A DNA stretch of 55,905 nt from an uncultured Spirochaetales bacterium (GCA_949285785.1 CASEAG010000021.1:1-55905), one strand, 5' to 3'. Positions 27,003 to 36,114 are shown, counted from the first letter of the stretch. Notes: a model not told the origin generated them from the sequence alone. Translations and numbers: made by a program.

Positions 27003-27079
27003 TGTTCCGGTAGCTTTCGCCGAGTGCTTTTCCGACTCTTCCATTGGCCGGATTGCAGGATTATCTGGTATGTCGATGC

Positions 27080-28105
27080 ATGAGGAAAGCGAGCGTCATC
27101 ATGTCATTGCTGGCAGTCTGCACATGTCTGTGTGCGTCAGGGCTGTCCTTCGATGCGGCACAGCAGTCGTTCCGCTTCAATGCGGGCCACATCTCATACA
27201 ACAGCGCCACCGGCTACATGAAGGCCCGCTTCGGCCCCGTCGAGGCCGGCTCACTTGCCGGCAACTGGCATGTATTCAGCCTGTTCGACAGCTACTCCTA
27301 TGCATGGAAGGAGCACTACAGAGAGGAGAGCGGAGCAGTAGAGGGGCTGGCGCTGGACTTCGAGGAGGCATCGTTCTTCATGATCAGGCATCCGTCGTTG
27401 GCGCTTGGTGCATCCGTACGCATACTGGGCATTGAGTTCGCGGCCGCACAGGTCTGGCGGGGAGAGAAGGACGATGGGCTGTTTGTGGTGCACTCCGAAC
27501 GCTCCGGATGGCAGTCGTCGGTCATGAAGCTGGGCTATTCGAACGAGTATGTGATGGCACGCGTCAAGCTGTCATACGGCGAGGATGCCGGTCTTGACGT
27601 CCTGGCCTCGGGCGGACTGTCCTGGAAAGGCTTCGGCGTGATCTACACGCGTGGAGCCGAGTCCGATGTCCTTGCCCTGGAAAGACAAAGCCGGGAGGCC
27701 CTGCGTGTCTTCCTGGACAGCGGAAGACTCTACTTCACCTTCTCACATGTCAGGTACGGCACTCCGGTCAGACCCGGCACGTACAGGGAGGTGGAGGGAC
27801 GCTTCGAGGCACAGCTGGACATCTGCGATGAGGTCGCGTTCACATCGCAAATGAAGTCATTCTTCCACAGCGATGGAAGGTGGACCGGCGAAGTAGGCTT
27901 CGGCGTGCGCCTGTGGGGTGCCCAGGCAGCATGGTCTTCGGTCGACGGGCTGTCGCTGTCATACGACTTCGGCCGACTGACGGTCTTCATGGAAGGGGAT
28001 GTGTACGGTGTGCGCTATGAAGTCGAGGGTCCCTGGTACCGGATGAAGGTCGGCATCAGAAGCAGCGGGAGTCTCGAGACCGCGTTCTCATTCGAATTTC
28101 CCTAG
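27080..28105 (+). CDS. Secreted, probably outer-membrane protein of unknown function
   Basis: A 341-aa protein. MRKASVIMSLLAVCTCLCASG is a signal peptide; the two cysteines do not form a good lipobox. The mature part is rich in alternating beta strands (SFRFNAGHISYNSATG, VMARVKLSYGEDAG, GLSWKGFGVIYTRG, GEVGFGVRLWG) and ends FSFEFP, with an aromatic near the end, as expected of a barrel. ATG 27080 is preferred over an upstream TTG because it begins the signal peptide; the Shine-Dalgarno is weak. Its 3' end overlaps convergent murB by 18 nt. Confidence 0.72.
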   Translation: MRKASVIMSLLAVCTCLCASGLSFDAAQQSFRFNAGHISYNSATGYMKARFGPVEAGSLAGNWHVFSLFDSYSYAWKEHYREESGAVEGLALDFEEASFFMIRHPSLALGASVRILGIEFAAAQVWRGEKDDGLFVVHSERSGWQSSVMKLGYSNEYVMARVKLSYGEDAGLDVLASGGLSWKGFGVIYTRGAESDVLALERQSREALRVFLDSGRLYFTFSHVRYGTPVRPGTYREVEGRFEAQLDICDEVAFTSQMKSFFHSDGRWTGEVGFGVRLWGAQAAWSSVDGLSLSYDFGRLTVFMEGDVYGVRYEVEGPWYRMKVGIRSSGSLETAFSFEFP

Positions 28106-28993
28106 CAGCCTTATCTCGTACTCGAGGGTGATGTTGAACTTCTTCTCGACGGCGGCAAGCACGATCTGGGACAGCTCCCAGATGTCGCGGCTGGTGGCTC
28201 CACCCGCATTGACTATGAAGTTCGCATGGTAGGGCGAGACCATGGCCCCCTTGTGGACGAAGCCCTTCATCCCCGCCTCGTCTATCAGTCTGCCGGCGCT
28301 GAGCAGAGGAGGGTTGCGGAAGAACGAACCGGCGCTTGGATACCTGAACTGCCCCCTCTCGATGCGCAGCTGCTTGAAGTGCTCCTTCCGCTTGCGCGAC
28401 TCTGCACTGTCCCTGTTGGGGATGAGACGGAAGGCGGTCGAGAGGATTATGTCGTCGTCTGTGAACGGGCTGTGCCGATAGCTGAAGGCATCGCTGTATG
28501 CCGGCATCCTGCGAATCCTTCCGTCCTTTGTGATGTAGTCGGAATAGAAGAAGTGCGTGGAGATCTCGGTGCCGTTCGCCCCGGCGTTGCCGAAGGTGGC
28601 TCCGCCCACGGTCCCTGGAATCCCGCCCAGCTCCTCGAGTCCGGACAGGTTGTGCCCGATCGCCTTGTTGATCACCTCGTCGAGCCTCTCGCCTGCGTAT
28701 GCGGTCAGCAGGTCGCCCTTGATCACGATGCCCCTGATGCCTTTCGTGGATATGACGATGCCTTCGATTCCTTCGTCGGAGACGAGGGTGTTGGTCAGAC
28801 TGCCGATGACGGTCACCGGAATGCCATGCTCCCTAGCCGTATCCAGCAGGGCGACAAGCTGGCCTATGTGGTGCGGCGTGGCCAGACATTCGGCCTTTCC
28901 GCCAGTGCCGAGCGAGCTGAGGGTCGACAGGTCCATGTCCGGGACGATGTCCAGTCCCTGTTCCGTGAGCCTTGAGATGAGCTGTGCATCCAT
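28088..28993 (-). CDS. murB: UDP-N-acetylenolpyruvoylglucosamine reductase
   Basis: A 301-aa FAD enzyme completing UDP-MurNAc synthesis for peptidoglycan. It shows the FAD-binding features LGTGGKAE near residue 30, GGIPGTVGGA near 123, GNAGANGTEI, the YPSAGSFFRNP segment near 215 with the catalytic Ser, and HANFIVN near 255. A C-terminal Glu (TLEYEIRLLG) supplies the acid residue. Length fits a type I/II enzyme. It diverges from cysS across a 116-nt promoter region. Confidence 0.95.
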   Translation of the reverse strand: MDAQLISRLTEQGLDIVPDMDLSTLSSLGTGGKAECLATPHHIGQLVALLDTAREHGIPVTVIGSLTNTLVSDEGIEGIVISTKGIRGIVIKGDLLTAYAGERLDEVINKAIGHNLSGLEELGGIPGTVGGATFGNAGANGTEISTHFFYSDYITKDGRIRRMPAYSDAFSYRHSPFTDDDIILSTAFRLIPNRDSAESRKRKEHFKQLRIERGQFRYPSAGSFFRNPPLLSAGRLIDEAGMKGFVHKGAMVSPYHANFIVNAGGATSRDIWELSQIVLAAVEKKFNITLEYEIRLLGKFE

Positions 28994-29043
28994 GGCTGAG
29001 GATTATAGCACATGGGCCTGGTGGAGTCCCGCCATGCCCAAGA

Positions 29044-29072
29044 TTGATTTTTCCGCCCTTAATTCGTACATT
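29044..29072 (+). promoter_or_regulatory. Promoter of cysS
   Basis: TTGATT (29044-29049) and TACATT (29067-29072) with a 17-nt spacer, about 37 nt upstream of the ATG. Confidence 0.5.
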
Positions 29073-29109
29073 TATGTGAACGCTTCCGCGTCCACGAGGA
29101 GAAACGGAG

Positions 29110-30522
29110 ATGACTGTCAGACTCTACAACACGATGAGCCGCACCATAGAGGAGTTCAGACCCATAAGGGAAGGCGAGGTCGGCATGTACTGCTGCGGTC
29201 CGACCGTGTACAACTACGCCCACATCGGCAACCTGAGGACCTACATCTTCGAGGATCTCCTGCACAGGACGCTGGTGAAGGCCGGCTACAGGGTGAAGCA
29301 CGTGATGAACATCACCGATGTCGGACATCTCACCGGTGACGGTGACGACGGCGAGGACAAGCTCGCCAGGAGCGCCAGGGAGAAGGGACGCTCCGTCTGG
29401 GACATCGCCGCATTCTACACCGACGCCTTCTTCCATGACGAGGAGGCTCTGAACATAATCCGGCCGGACATCGTGTGCCGTGCCACCGACCATATCCAGT
29501 CGATGATCGACATCATCAGGAAGCTGGAGGAGGGCGGACACACGTACATCTCCGGCGGCAACGTATACTTCTCCATCGACACGATCGACGACTACGGCAA
29601 GCTCGCGCGCCTCAACCTGGACGACCTGAAGGAGGGCGCCAGGATCGAGGTCGACTCCAACAAGCGCAACCCCAAGGACTTCGTGCTCTGGTTCACCAAC
29701 TCCAAGTTCAAGGACCAGGTCATGGTCTGGCCGAGCCCGTGGGGCGTCGGCTACCCTGGATGGCACATCGAGTGCTCCGCCATGAGCAGCGAGTACCTCG
29801 GGGACCATTTCGACATACACTGCGGAGGCATAGACGCCATCCCGGTCCATCATACCAACGAGATCGCGCAGAGCGAGGCCGCCTTCGGAAGGAAGCCGTG
29901 GGTCAACTACTGGTGCCATGGCGAGTTCCTGCTCAACGACAAGGGCAAGATGAGCAAGTCCTCCGGCGAGTTCCTGACGCTTTCCGTGCTCGTCGAGCAT
30001 GGCTACGATCCTCTCGACTACCGCTACTTCTGCCTCAGTGGACACTACAGGAGCCAGCTGAAGTTCAGCTTCGAGTCGCTGGACCAGGCCAGAAGCGCAA
30101 GACAGACCCTTGTCAGGAAGGTCGCCCAGTTCAGGAGGCAGGGTGAAGGCGCAGCGAGTCTCGACGGAAAGGCCCGGGATTATCTCGATTCGTTCTTCGA
30201 GGCCATGTGCGGCGATCTCAAGGCCCCGCAGGCACTCGGCGTCCTGTGGTCCATGCTGCGCGACCCAGATGTCGCCGACGACATGAAGCTGACCTGTCTG
30301 ATGGAGATGGACTCCATACTCGGTCTCGGACTGGACAGGGTCCAGGCGGCTGTCGACGAGCCATGCGACGCCGATGCCGAGGCGCTGGAGCTGCTCGCCA
30401 GGCGCACTGAAGCCCGCAAGGCGAAGGACTGGGCTGCCGCAGACGAGATCAGGGACAGGCTTGCCCAGATGGGCTACAAGGTCGTCGACACCCCCTCCGG
30501 AGCCCGGCTGGAGAAGCTGTAA
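29110..30522 (+). CDS. cysS: Cysteinyl-tRNA synthetase
   Basis: A 470-aa class I synthetase charging tRNA-Cys. It begins MTVRLYNTMSR and has the zinc-ligand Cys in CCGPTVYNYAHIGNLR, which also carries the HIGH-type motif (HIGN). GWHIECSAM supplies further zinc ligands, and KMSKSSGEF is the KMSKS loop. The C-terminal RTEARKAKDWAAADEIRDRL is the usual anticodon-binding helix. GGAG precedes the ATG. The ECF sigma gene starts 28 nt downstream, so part of its transcription may come from the cysS promoter. Confidence 0.97.
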   Translation: MTVRLYNTMSRTIEEFRPIREGEVGMYCCGPTVYNYAHIGNLRTYIFEDLLHRTLVKAGYRVKHVMNITDVGHLTGDGDDGEDKLARSAREKGRSVWDIAAFYTDAFFHDEEALNIIRPDIVCRATDHIQSMIDIIRKLEEGGHTYISGGNVYFSIDTIDDYGKLARLNLDDLKEGARIEVDSNKRNPKDFVLWFTNSKFKDQVMVWPSPWGVGYPGWHIECSAMSSEYLGDHFDIHCGGIDAIPVHHTNEIAQSEAAFGRKPWVNYWCHGEFLLNDKGKMSKSSGEFLTLSVLVEHGYDPLDYRYFCLSGHYRSQLKFSFESLDQARSARQTLVRKVAQFRRQGEGAASLDGKARDYLDSFFEAMCGDLKAPQALGVLWSMLRDPDVADDMKLTCLMEMDSILGLGLDRVQAAVDEPCDADAEALELLARRTEARKAKDWAAADEIRDRLAQMGYKVVDTPSGARLEKL

Positions 30523-30550
30523 CCTTTTCAGGAGAGCAACGTTTAGGCTT

Positions 30551-31084
30551 ATGGAAATCAGAAGTACGGACAAGGAATCCTTCACACTGGTCTACGACGC
30601 ATGTTACCGCGTGCTGATTCGCATCTGCTACCATGTCGTATACAACATGGACATCGCCGAGGACCTTGTGCAGGAGGCATTCGAACGCTTCTATCTGAAG
30701 AACCTCACCTTCCCGAACGTGGACGAGGCGAAGTACTGGCTCATCCGCGTGGTCCGCAACCTGGCGCTCAACCATGTCAGGCGTGGTAAGAGGGAGGGCG
30801 TCATGATGGACAAGGTGCGCCAGCGCTCCGCCGGAGGCGCCAACGTCAGGGATGCCCAGAAGGAGCTCGACGAGAGCGAGACGATCAGAGAAGTTAGAAA
30901 GGCGGTGTCCGGACTTCCCGAGAACCTGCGCATGGTGATCGTGCTCAAGGAGTACGGGGACCTGGACTACAAGTCCATCGGCAAGGTTCTGGGCATTTCC
31001 GAGGGCAATGTGAAGGTGAGGGTTCACAGGGCCCGCAAGAAACTAGAGGAAGCGCTGGCGGGAGAGGAAGCCTATGTGTATTGA
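30551..31084 (+). CDS. ECF-type RNA polymerase sigma factor
   Basis: A 177-aa group 4 sigma factor. Region 2 is at about residues 10-75 (DIAEDLVQEAFERFY, then WLIRVVRNLALNHVRR). Region 4 is at about 115-170 (LPENLRMVIVLKEYGDLDYKSIGKVLGISEGNVKVRVHRARKKL). The start is ATG 30551 (MEIRSTDKES); AGGAGA lies somewhat far upstream. The anti-sigma gene overlaps its end by 11 nt, implying coupled translation. The inducing signal is unknown; the partner's membrane topology suggests envelope sensing. Confidence 0.92.
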   Translation: MEIRSTDKESFTLVYDACYRVLIRICYHVVYNMDIAEDLVQEAFERFYLKNLTFPNVDEAKYWLIRVVRNLALNHVRRGKREGVMMDKVRQRSAGGANVRDAQKELDESETIREVRKAVSGLPENLRMVIVLKEYGDLDYKSIGKVLGISEGNVKVRVHRARKKLEEALAGEEAYVY

Positions 31085-31604
31085 TGAAGCGTTGCTCACA
31101 AGCTATATGGATGGCGAGCTCAAGGAGCCGTACAGGACCCAGACGGAGGAGCATCTCGCCCACTGTCCGGCATGCCGTGCCCGGCTGCAGCGGCTGGAGG
31201 GCATCTCATCGCTGCTCAGGCGGGACGAGATGGATGAGGTCGAGGTCGACAAGGCCGAAAAGGAGACGGCCCTCCTTCTGGAGAGGAAGTTCTTCAGCAA
31301 GGACGGCAGGAAGCCCGGCTTCTTCCGCCGCCGCATCGAGATGGGTCTTGGCAGCATGATCACCGCCGCCGCAGGACTTGTCGTCGTCTTCATCGGAGGT
31401 TTCGTGCTCTTCGGCACATCCAGCGAGCAGACGAGCGAGATAATCCCGTCCTATACGATACAGGCGGACAGCCAGAACGTGCATTTCGTCTCCACGCAGG
31501 AGAGGGGGCTCGACGGCTATTCGCTTGAGGAGATCCTCAGCTACCTGGACAGCAAGGGCTATGATGTGGACATCTCGATAAAGGGTCTGCAACCGATCGA
31601 GTGA
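31074..31604 (+). CDS. Membrane anti-sigma factor with zinc-binding domain
   Basis: A 176-aa protein. The N-terminal anti-sigma domain has the ZAS motif H-X3-C-X2-C (HLAHCPAC, about residues 27-34). A basic stretch follows, then one membrane helix at about 95-117 (MITAAAGLVVVFIGGFVLF) and a periplasmic tail of about 60 residues. It would hold the ECF sigma factor at the membrane until a signal releases it. It starts inside the sigma gene. The tail has no recognisable sensor domain. Confidence 0.88.
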   Translation: MCIDEALLTSYMDGELKEPYRTQTEEHLAHCPACRARLQRLEGISSLLRRDEMDEVEVDKAEKETALLLERKFFSKDGRKPGFFRRRIEMGLGSMITAAAGLVVVFIGGFVLFGTSSEQTSEIIPSYTIQADSQNVHFVSTQERGLDGYSLEEILSYLDSKGYDVDISIKGLQPIE

Positions 31605-31632
31605 CGACACAGTACAACTCGTTGTGACTATG

Positions 31633-31666
31633 TGATATACTCCTTCCTGAAAGACAAGGAAGGAGT
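31633..31666 (+). promoter_or_regulatory. Extended -10 promoter overlapped by a perfect palindrome covering the ribosome binding site
   Basis: TGATATACT (31633-31641) is an extended -10. A 9-bp inverted repeat ACTCCTTCC (31639-31647) / GGAAGGAGT (31658-31666) overlaps it, and its right arm contains the Shine-Dalgarno of the next gene. In DNA it sits where an operator would; in read-through RNA it would hide the ribosome binding site. Confidence 0.55.
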
Positions 31667-31673
31667 TTTCTTC

Positions 31674-32657
31674 ATGAGCGACATTTCTACAAGATATCTG
31701 TCATTGGAGCTGGCAAACCCCATCGTGATCGCATCCAGCCCGCTGACTGCAGACATAAGAGGACTTAGGAGGTGCCAGGAGGCCGGCGCCGCTGCAGTCG
31801 TCCTCAAGTCCATATTCGAGGAGCAGATCGAGTCCCAGGTCGAAGGCGAGGTGATGGCCAACGAGCAGTATCTTGCACACTCGGATGCCGCCAGCTATTT
31901 CGAGGCCGTGTCGAAGGACTACTATGTCAACCGCTATCTCGATTTCCTGCGCCAGGCGAAGGATGAGCTGACCATCCCGGTCATCGCCTCGATCAACTGC
32001 ACGAACATATCCAGCTGGGTGGACTACATCCATCTGTTCGAGGAGGCAGGAGCCGATGCCCTGGAGCTCAACTACTATCCGATCGCGGCCGATGCCGACA
32101 CCGAGGGCCGCACTGTGGACAAGCGTGCGATCGAGTTCGCCACCACGGTCAGGAAGGCGGCGACGAAGCCGGTGAGCATCAAGCTTGGCTACAAGTATTC
32201 GTCACTTGCCAACATCATCCACTCAATGGATCTGGCGGGAGTTGACGGTCTTGTGCTCTTCAACCGCTTCTTCCGCCCCGACATCGACATCGAGTCCATG
32301 ACGCTGTCACAGGCGGCGAATCCCCTCTCCAGCAGTCATGAGTACGCCGAGAGCCTGCGCTGGATCGGCCTGATGAGCGGGGAGGTGAAGTGCGACCTGG
32401 CCGCAACCACCGGCATCCACAGCGGAGAGACTGTCATCAAGATGCTGCTGGCAGGAGCCCCTGCCGTCCAGATCTGCACCGCGGCCATGAAGGACATCGG
32501 CGTCGTGGGCAGGATGTGCGACACTCTGGCCGGGTGGATGGACCGACACGGCTTTGATGATGTAGCATCCTTCCGTGGACGCCTTGCCCAGGAGAACATG
32601 AGCCAGAGCGGGCTCTGGGAAAGGACACAGTACATCAAGAGACTGCTGGGGGAGTGA
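31674..32657 (+). CDS. Dihydroorotate dehydrogenase-like flavoprotein
   Basis: A 327-aa TIM-barrel FMN protein of the DHOD-like class. It starts MSDISTRYLSLELANPIVIASSP (the family's L.NP...SSP pattern), and has VVLKSIFEE, IASINCTN, ALELNYYP, VSIKLGYKYS and a late phosphate-binding region (ATTGIHSGETVIKMLLAGA). The catalytic base of true PyrD is not obvious, so the substrate may differ from dihydroorotate. ATG 31674 has AAGGAAGGAG upstream. It overlaps the start region of the acyltransferase, with which it forms an operon. Confidence 0.88.
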   Translation: MSDISTRYLSLELANPIVIASSPLTADIRGLRRCQEAGAAAVVLKSIFEEQIESQVEGEVMANEQYLAHSDAASYFEAVSKDYYVNRYLDFLRQAKDELTIPVIASINCTNISSWVDYIHLFEEAGADALELNYYPIAADADTEGRTVDKRAIEFATTVRKAATKPVSIKLGYKYSSLANIIHSMDLAGVDGLVLFNRFFRPDIDIESMTLSQAANPLSSSHEYAESLRWIGLMSGEVKCDLAATTGIHSGETVIKMLLAGAPAVQICTAAMKDIGVVGRMCDTLAGWMDRHGFDDVASFRGRLAQENMSQSGLWERTQYIKRLLGE

Positions 32658-32659
32658 GA

Positions 32660-33799
32660 ATGTTCGACAGAAGCAAGTTCCTGGATATAGAACCATACGA
32701 CAAGGAGGCTGCGGAGGCTGCATGTCAGCGCCTGAAGAGCCATCCGGAATACATATACGCATTGGCAAGCGCGCTCTATCCAGAGGTCAGCGACGAGTCG
32801 TATGCAGCACGCAAGGCCTTCGTGGCCGGAGTCCTGGCACATCTGGACGAGGTGCACGGCTATGACGACTTCCAGAAGAAGATCACCTGCGGCGTGTTCC
32901 TCGAGGCCATTCTCGAGCACACCGTGGACGAGTTCTCCTATTCCGGCATCACGGAGCATCTGGATCCGGAGAAGAGCTACCTGTTCATCTCGAATCATCG
33001 CGACATCGTGCTGGACTGCGCGCTACTGGATCTCGCGCTGTACAGGAGCGGCTATCCCATCTGCGAGATGGCCATCGGCGACAACCTGCTTTCCAACAGC
33101 TTCATCGAGGACATCTTCAAGCTCAATGGAGCGATCATCGTCAAGAGGGACCTGCCTGTACGGGAGAAGTATCTTGAGACGGTCAGACTGTCCGAGTACT
33201 TCGTTGAGAAGATCGCTAGCGGCAAGTCCGTATGGGTCGCCCAGAAGAGCGGCAGGAGCAAGGACGGCATCGACGTCACGCATCCCTCGATCGTCAAGAT
33301 GCTCCACCTGGCCAAGAAGAGGGAGGGCGTTCCGTTCACCGAGGTCATAAAGGGCTGCCGCATCGTTCCGGTGGCCGTCAGCTACCAGTACGACCCAAAC
33401 GACGTCTCAAAGGCGCGTGAGGAGGTCGTTACGATGCACAACGACGGCGACTACAGGAAGGGCAGGTTCGAGGACGTGTTCTCCATGATCCGCGGCCTGA
33501 GGGAGTACAAGGGCGATGTGCACATAAGCTTCGGAGAGCCTCTGGTCGCCGACTACGCCAACGCCGACGAGGTGGCGCGCGAGATCGACCGCCAGATACA
33601 TCTCGGCTACCGCCTGTGCGACACCAACTGGTTCTGCTACGACCAGGTCAACGGGACGAGGGAGAACGAGGACTGGTATGCGTCGCTGGACCAGGATGCG
33701 TTCCTCTCCCGGTTCTCGCATCTCAACGACGAGGTTCGCACATTCATCCTCAACAGCTATGCAAACCCGGTGAGGAGCCGTCTTGCGGAGCTCGGCTAG
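32660..33799 (+). CDS. Phospholipid/glycerolipid acyltransferase
   Basis: A 379-aa PlsC-superfamily protein. The acyltransferase core lies at about residues 100-270. SNHRDIVLD is the catalytic His/Asp motif (with five residues between H and the last D, as in a subset of these enzymes). NGAIIVKRD and WVAQKSGRSKDG correspond to the glycerol-phosphate-binding and EGTRS-like motifs, and VPVAVSYQYDP is motif IV. No membrane helix is present. ATG 32660 has GGGGGAG five nt upstream; a GTG two codons earlier is also in frame. Likely acylates lysophosphatidate or a similar lipid at the inner membrane. Confidence 0.85.
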   Translation: MFDRSKFLDIEPYDKEAAEAACQRLKSHPEYIYALASALYPEVSDESYAARKAFVAGVLAHLDEVHGYDDFQKKITCGVFLEAILEHTVDEFSYSGITEHLDPEKSYLFISNHRDIVLDCALLDLALYRSGYPICEMAIGDNLLSNSFIEDIFKLNGAIIVKRDLPVREKYLETVRLSEYFVEKIASGKSVWVAQKSGRSKDGIDVTHPSIVKMLHLAKKREGVPFTEVIKGCRIVPVAVSYQYDPNDVSKAREEVVTMHNDGDYRKGRFEDVFSMIRGLREYKGDVHISFGEPLVADYANADEVAREIDRQIHLGYRLCDTNWFCYDQVNGTRENEDWYASLDQDAFLSRFSHLNDEVRTFILNSYANPVRSRLAELG

Positions 33800-34328
33800 G
33801 CTTTTCATACTGGTCGTGGTGCTTGCTCTCCTCGTCATCCCATCGTGCGATGACGAGGACTTCGCACCGGTCTCGTCATCACTTTCCAGCCGCATTGAGC
33901 TCAAGTGCACTCCGGATGGCACTCTGGAGAGGTCGTCTGAGCGCCTCGTGCTCTCGTTCACGATTCCCGTGGACGGGGAGTATTCGTATTCGCTGGAGGA
34001 TGCGGACGGACTCGTCTGGGAAGGCATGCTCACATCTGATGGCGGGATATGGAGAAGCGACGAGCTCGCGGTCTCGTCCACGGCGTCGATGCTGGAGGGA
34101 CAGTACAGCTACAGGATCGTCAACAGGGCAGGGGAGGTGGAGTCCGGAAGCGTCACGTACTCCCGTCAGAGTCTGCCCGACGACATCGACGCCCTCTCGA
34201 AGATACACAAGTTGACCTATCTTGATGAAGATGGGGTCGAATGCACTCCGGATTCGGCTTTCAGCGCCGTCTTCCGCGACAGCTACGGCAACCGGATGGT
34301 CATTTCGTTCGACCGACCATCAGCCTGA
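33783..34328 (+). CDS. Small lipoprotein, unknown function
   Basis: A 181-aa protein with signal MRSSARLFILVVVLALLVIPSC; the lipobox (IPSC) is relaxed, as is common in spirochaetes. The mature part starts DDEDFAPVSSSL and contains beta-rich stretches with no family match. The start is TTG 33783, with AGGAG five to six nt upstream, overlapping the end of the acyltransferase gene by 17 nt. Its 3' end runs 29 nt into convergent mutL. Probably cotranscribed with the acyltransferase. Confidence 0.72.
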   Translation: MRSSARLFILVVVLALLVIPSCDDEDFAPVSSSLSSRIELKCTPDGTLERSSERLVLSFTIPVDGEYSYSLEDADGLVWEGMLTSDGGIWRSDELAVSSTASMLEGQYSYRIVNRAGEVESGSVTYSRQSLPDDIDALSKIHKLTYLDEDGVECTPDSAFSAVFRDSYGNRMVISFDRPSA

Positions 34329-36114
34329 GTTCCTTCTCGCTCAGTCTTATGACGAATGTGCGTCCATGCGGACAGCTCGGGTCGTCCAGCTCGAACACCT
34401 TCTCCAGAAGTGCCGTGGCGCTCTGGTCGTCCAGCACGTCGCCGGCCTTGATCGCGGCCTTGCAGGCGACAATCGCGTAAAGCCCGGCCTCGATCTCCTC
34501 TTCGCTTCCCATTGCGTTCTGGATGAACGTGACGAGCTTCTTCTCGTTCTCCTTTGCGCTGTGGGGTATGCTGGTCAGCTCCCACAGCCGGTCGTCCTTC
34601 TGGGCGATTCCTATGCCGTACTGCGTGTATATGTATGAGTTCTCGGCAAGGAACGCATCGACATCCGGATCGACTTCGAACTCCAGTGGGATGAGCAGAC
34701 GCTGTACATCACGCTGCCGTCTCAGCTCGTCGAACAATATCCTCTCATGGGCGGCATGCTGGTCCACCAGGTACAGCTCATCGTCCTTCTGGCATATCAG
34801 GAACAGCCGGAATGCCTGTCCAAGGTATGTGAACGACGTCTTGTGCGGCTTCCAGAACTCCTGTGCGCTGACGCTTGAGGTGGTATGTTCCGCTTCTCTG
34901 CCGGGCTGTGCGAACAACTTCTTCGCCTTCTCGAGCCAGGCCTGGTCCTTGGGCTTCTGCGACACCATCTCGTCGTGTGTGGTCTTCGCTTTCCCCGCAT
35001 CATGACCCGGGTATCTGATCCTGTCATGGGTGAAGACCGGATCCTGCCAGCTCGTGCTTGCACTCGCCACGGGTTCGAGAAGTGGCTGTTCGTCCTGAGC
35101 CGCAGCGTTTATCGAGGGGATCTGCCGCGGCAATGAGGAGTGTATCAGCTGATGGATCTCATGGTGGATCTCGGCCTTGTTGCGAAGCTTCACCTCCCTC
35201 TTTGCCGGGTGTATGTTGAAGTCGACCAGCTCGGGATCGTCATACACGAACAGCACTGTCCAGGGGAATGTGCCGCCGGGGAGTATCTCGCCATAGCCGT
35301 AGACGACCGCCTGCACCAGGGAGTACTCGTCCACCGGGCGGTCGTTCACATAGGTCCTGATGCGGCTGCGGTCGCTTCTGTGGATGCCTGCCAGACTGGT
35401 GACGATGCGTATGGTGAAGTCCCTGCATTTCTTCTCGAGATAGACGAACTCCTTCCTGTTGAAGTTCTCCTCCAGCGTGAGGATGTCCATGACACGGTCG
35501 AAGATCGTGCGCCTGGCCGGCAGGTCGATCTTCAGCGCCCCGTCCTGGATGAAGCGGAAGTGTATCGCGTTGAACGCCATCGCCTTGGCAAGGAAGGTGT
35601 TGCGACACAGCGTCCCCTCGCTTGAAGGCCTCTTGAGGAACGCCCTGCGTGCGGGTATGTGTGAAAAGAGATCCTCGACCTTGACCATCGTCCCCTTGTC
35701 GGGACCGATGGCTACCGGATCCTCCTGGACCATGTTGTCGACTGTGATCGTCCAGGGCTTCTGTCCCATGTATGACGATGATATCGTCAGTCTCGATACC
35801 GCACCGATCGAATGCAGGGCCTCGCCGCGGAAGCCCATGGTCTGCAGATGGTAAAGGTCGTCCAGCGTGGATATCTTGCTGGTGGCGTACTGCGTAACGG
35901 CCAGGGGAAGGTCGTCCTTCATTATGCCACGGCCGTTGTCGGTGACGAGTATCTCATCGATTCCGCCGCCTCTGATAGACAGCGTGATCTCGTCCGCCTT
36001 TGCATCCACGGCGTTGTCCATGAGCTCCCTCACGACGCTCTGCGGCCTTTCTATGACCTCTCCTGCGGCTATGCGTGCGGAGAGGGTGCTGTCGAGTCTC
36101 CTTATTTCAGACAT
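34300..36114 (-). CDS. mutL: DNA mismatch repair protein MutL
   Basis: A 604-aa GHKL ATPase. The N-terminal ATP site has IAAGEVIERPQSVVRELMDNAVDA, TDNGRGI and TMGFRGEALHSIG. The C-terminal dimerisation domain carries endonuclease-type motifs DQHAAHERILFD, ACK and CPHGRTF. The metal motif DQHA-X2-E-X4-E has Asp in place of its last Glu. This indicates a nicking MutL, as in organisms without MutH. It lies 57 nt downstream of the barrel gene on the same strand. mutS is not in the window. Confidence 0.96.
   Translation of the reverse strand: MSEIRRLDSTLSARIAAGEVIERPQSVVRELMDNAVDAKADEITLSIRGGGIDEILVTDNGRGIMKDDLPLAVTQYATSKISTLDDLYHLQTMGFRGEALHSIGAVSRLTISSSYMGQKPWTITVDNMVQEDPVAIGPDKGTMVKVEDLFSHIPARRAFLKRPSSEGTLCRNTFLAKAMAFNAIHFRFIQDGALKIDLPARRTIFDRVMDILTLEENFNRKEFVYLEKKCRDFTIRIVTSLAGIHRSDRSRIRTYVNDRPVDEYSLVQAVVYGYGEILPGGTFPWTVLFVYDDPELVDFNIHPAKREVKLRNKAEIHHEIHQLIHSSLPRQIPSINAAAQDEQPLLEPVASASTSWQDPVFTHDRIRYPGHDAGKAKTTHDEMVSQKPKDQAWLEKAKKLFAQPGREAEHTTSSVSAQEFWKPHKTSFTYLGQAFRLFLICQKDDELYLVDQHAAHERILFDELRRQRDVQRLLIPLEFEVDPDVDAFLAENSYIYTQYGIGIAQKDDRLWELTSIPHSAKENEKKLVTFIQNAMGSEEEIEAGLYAIVACKAAIKAGDVLDDQSATALLEKVFELDDPSCPHGRTFVIRLSEKELRLMVGRTK

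Noticed and set aside
29059-30585. Long minus-strand frame (508 codons) opposite cysS
   Set aside because: cysS is unmistakable on the plus strand; the antisense frame is an effect of GC-rich codon bias and has no recognisable motifs.
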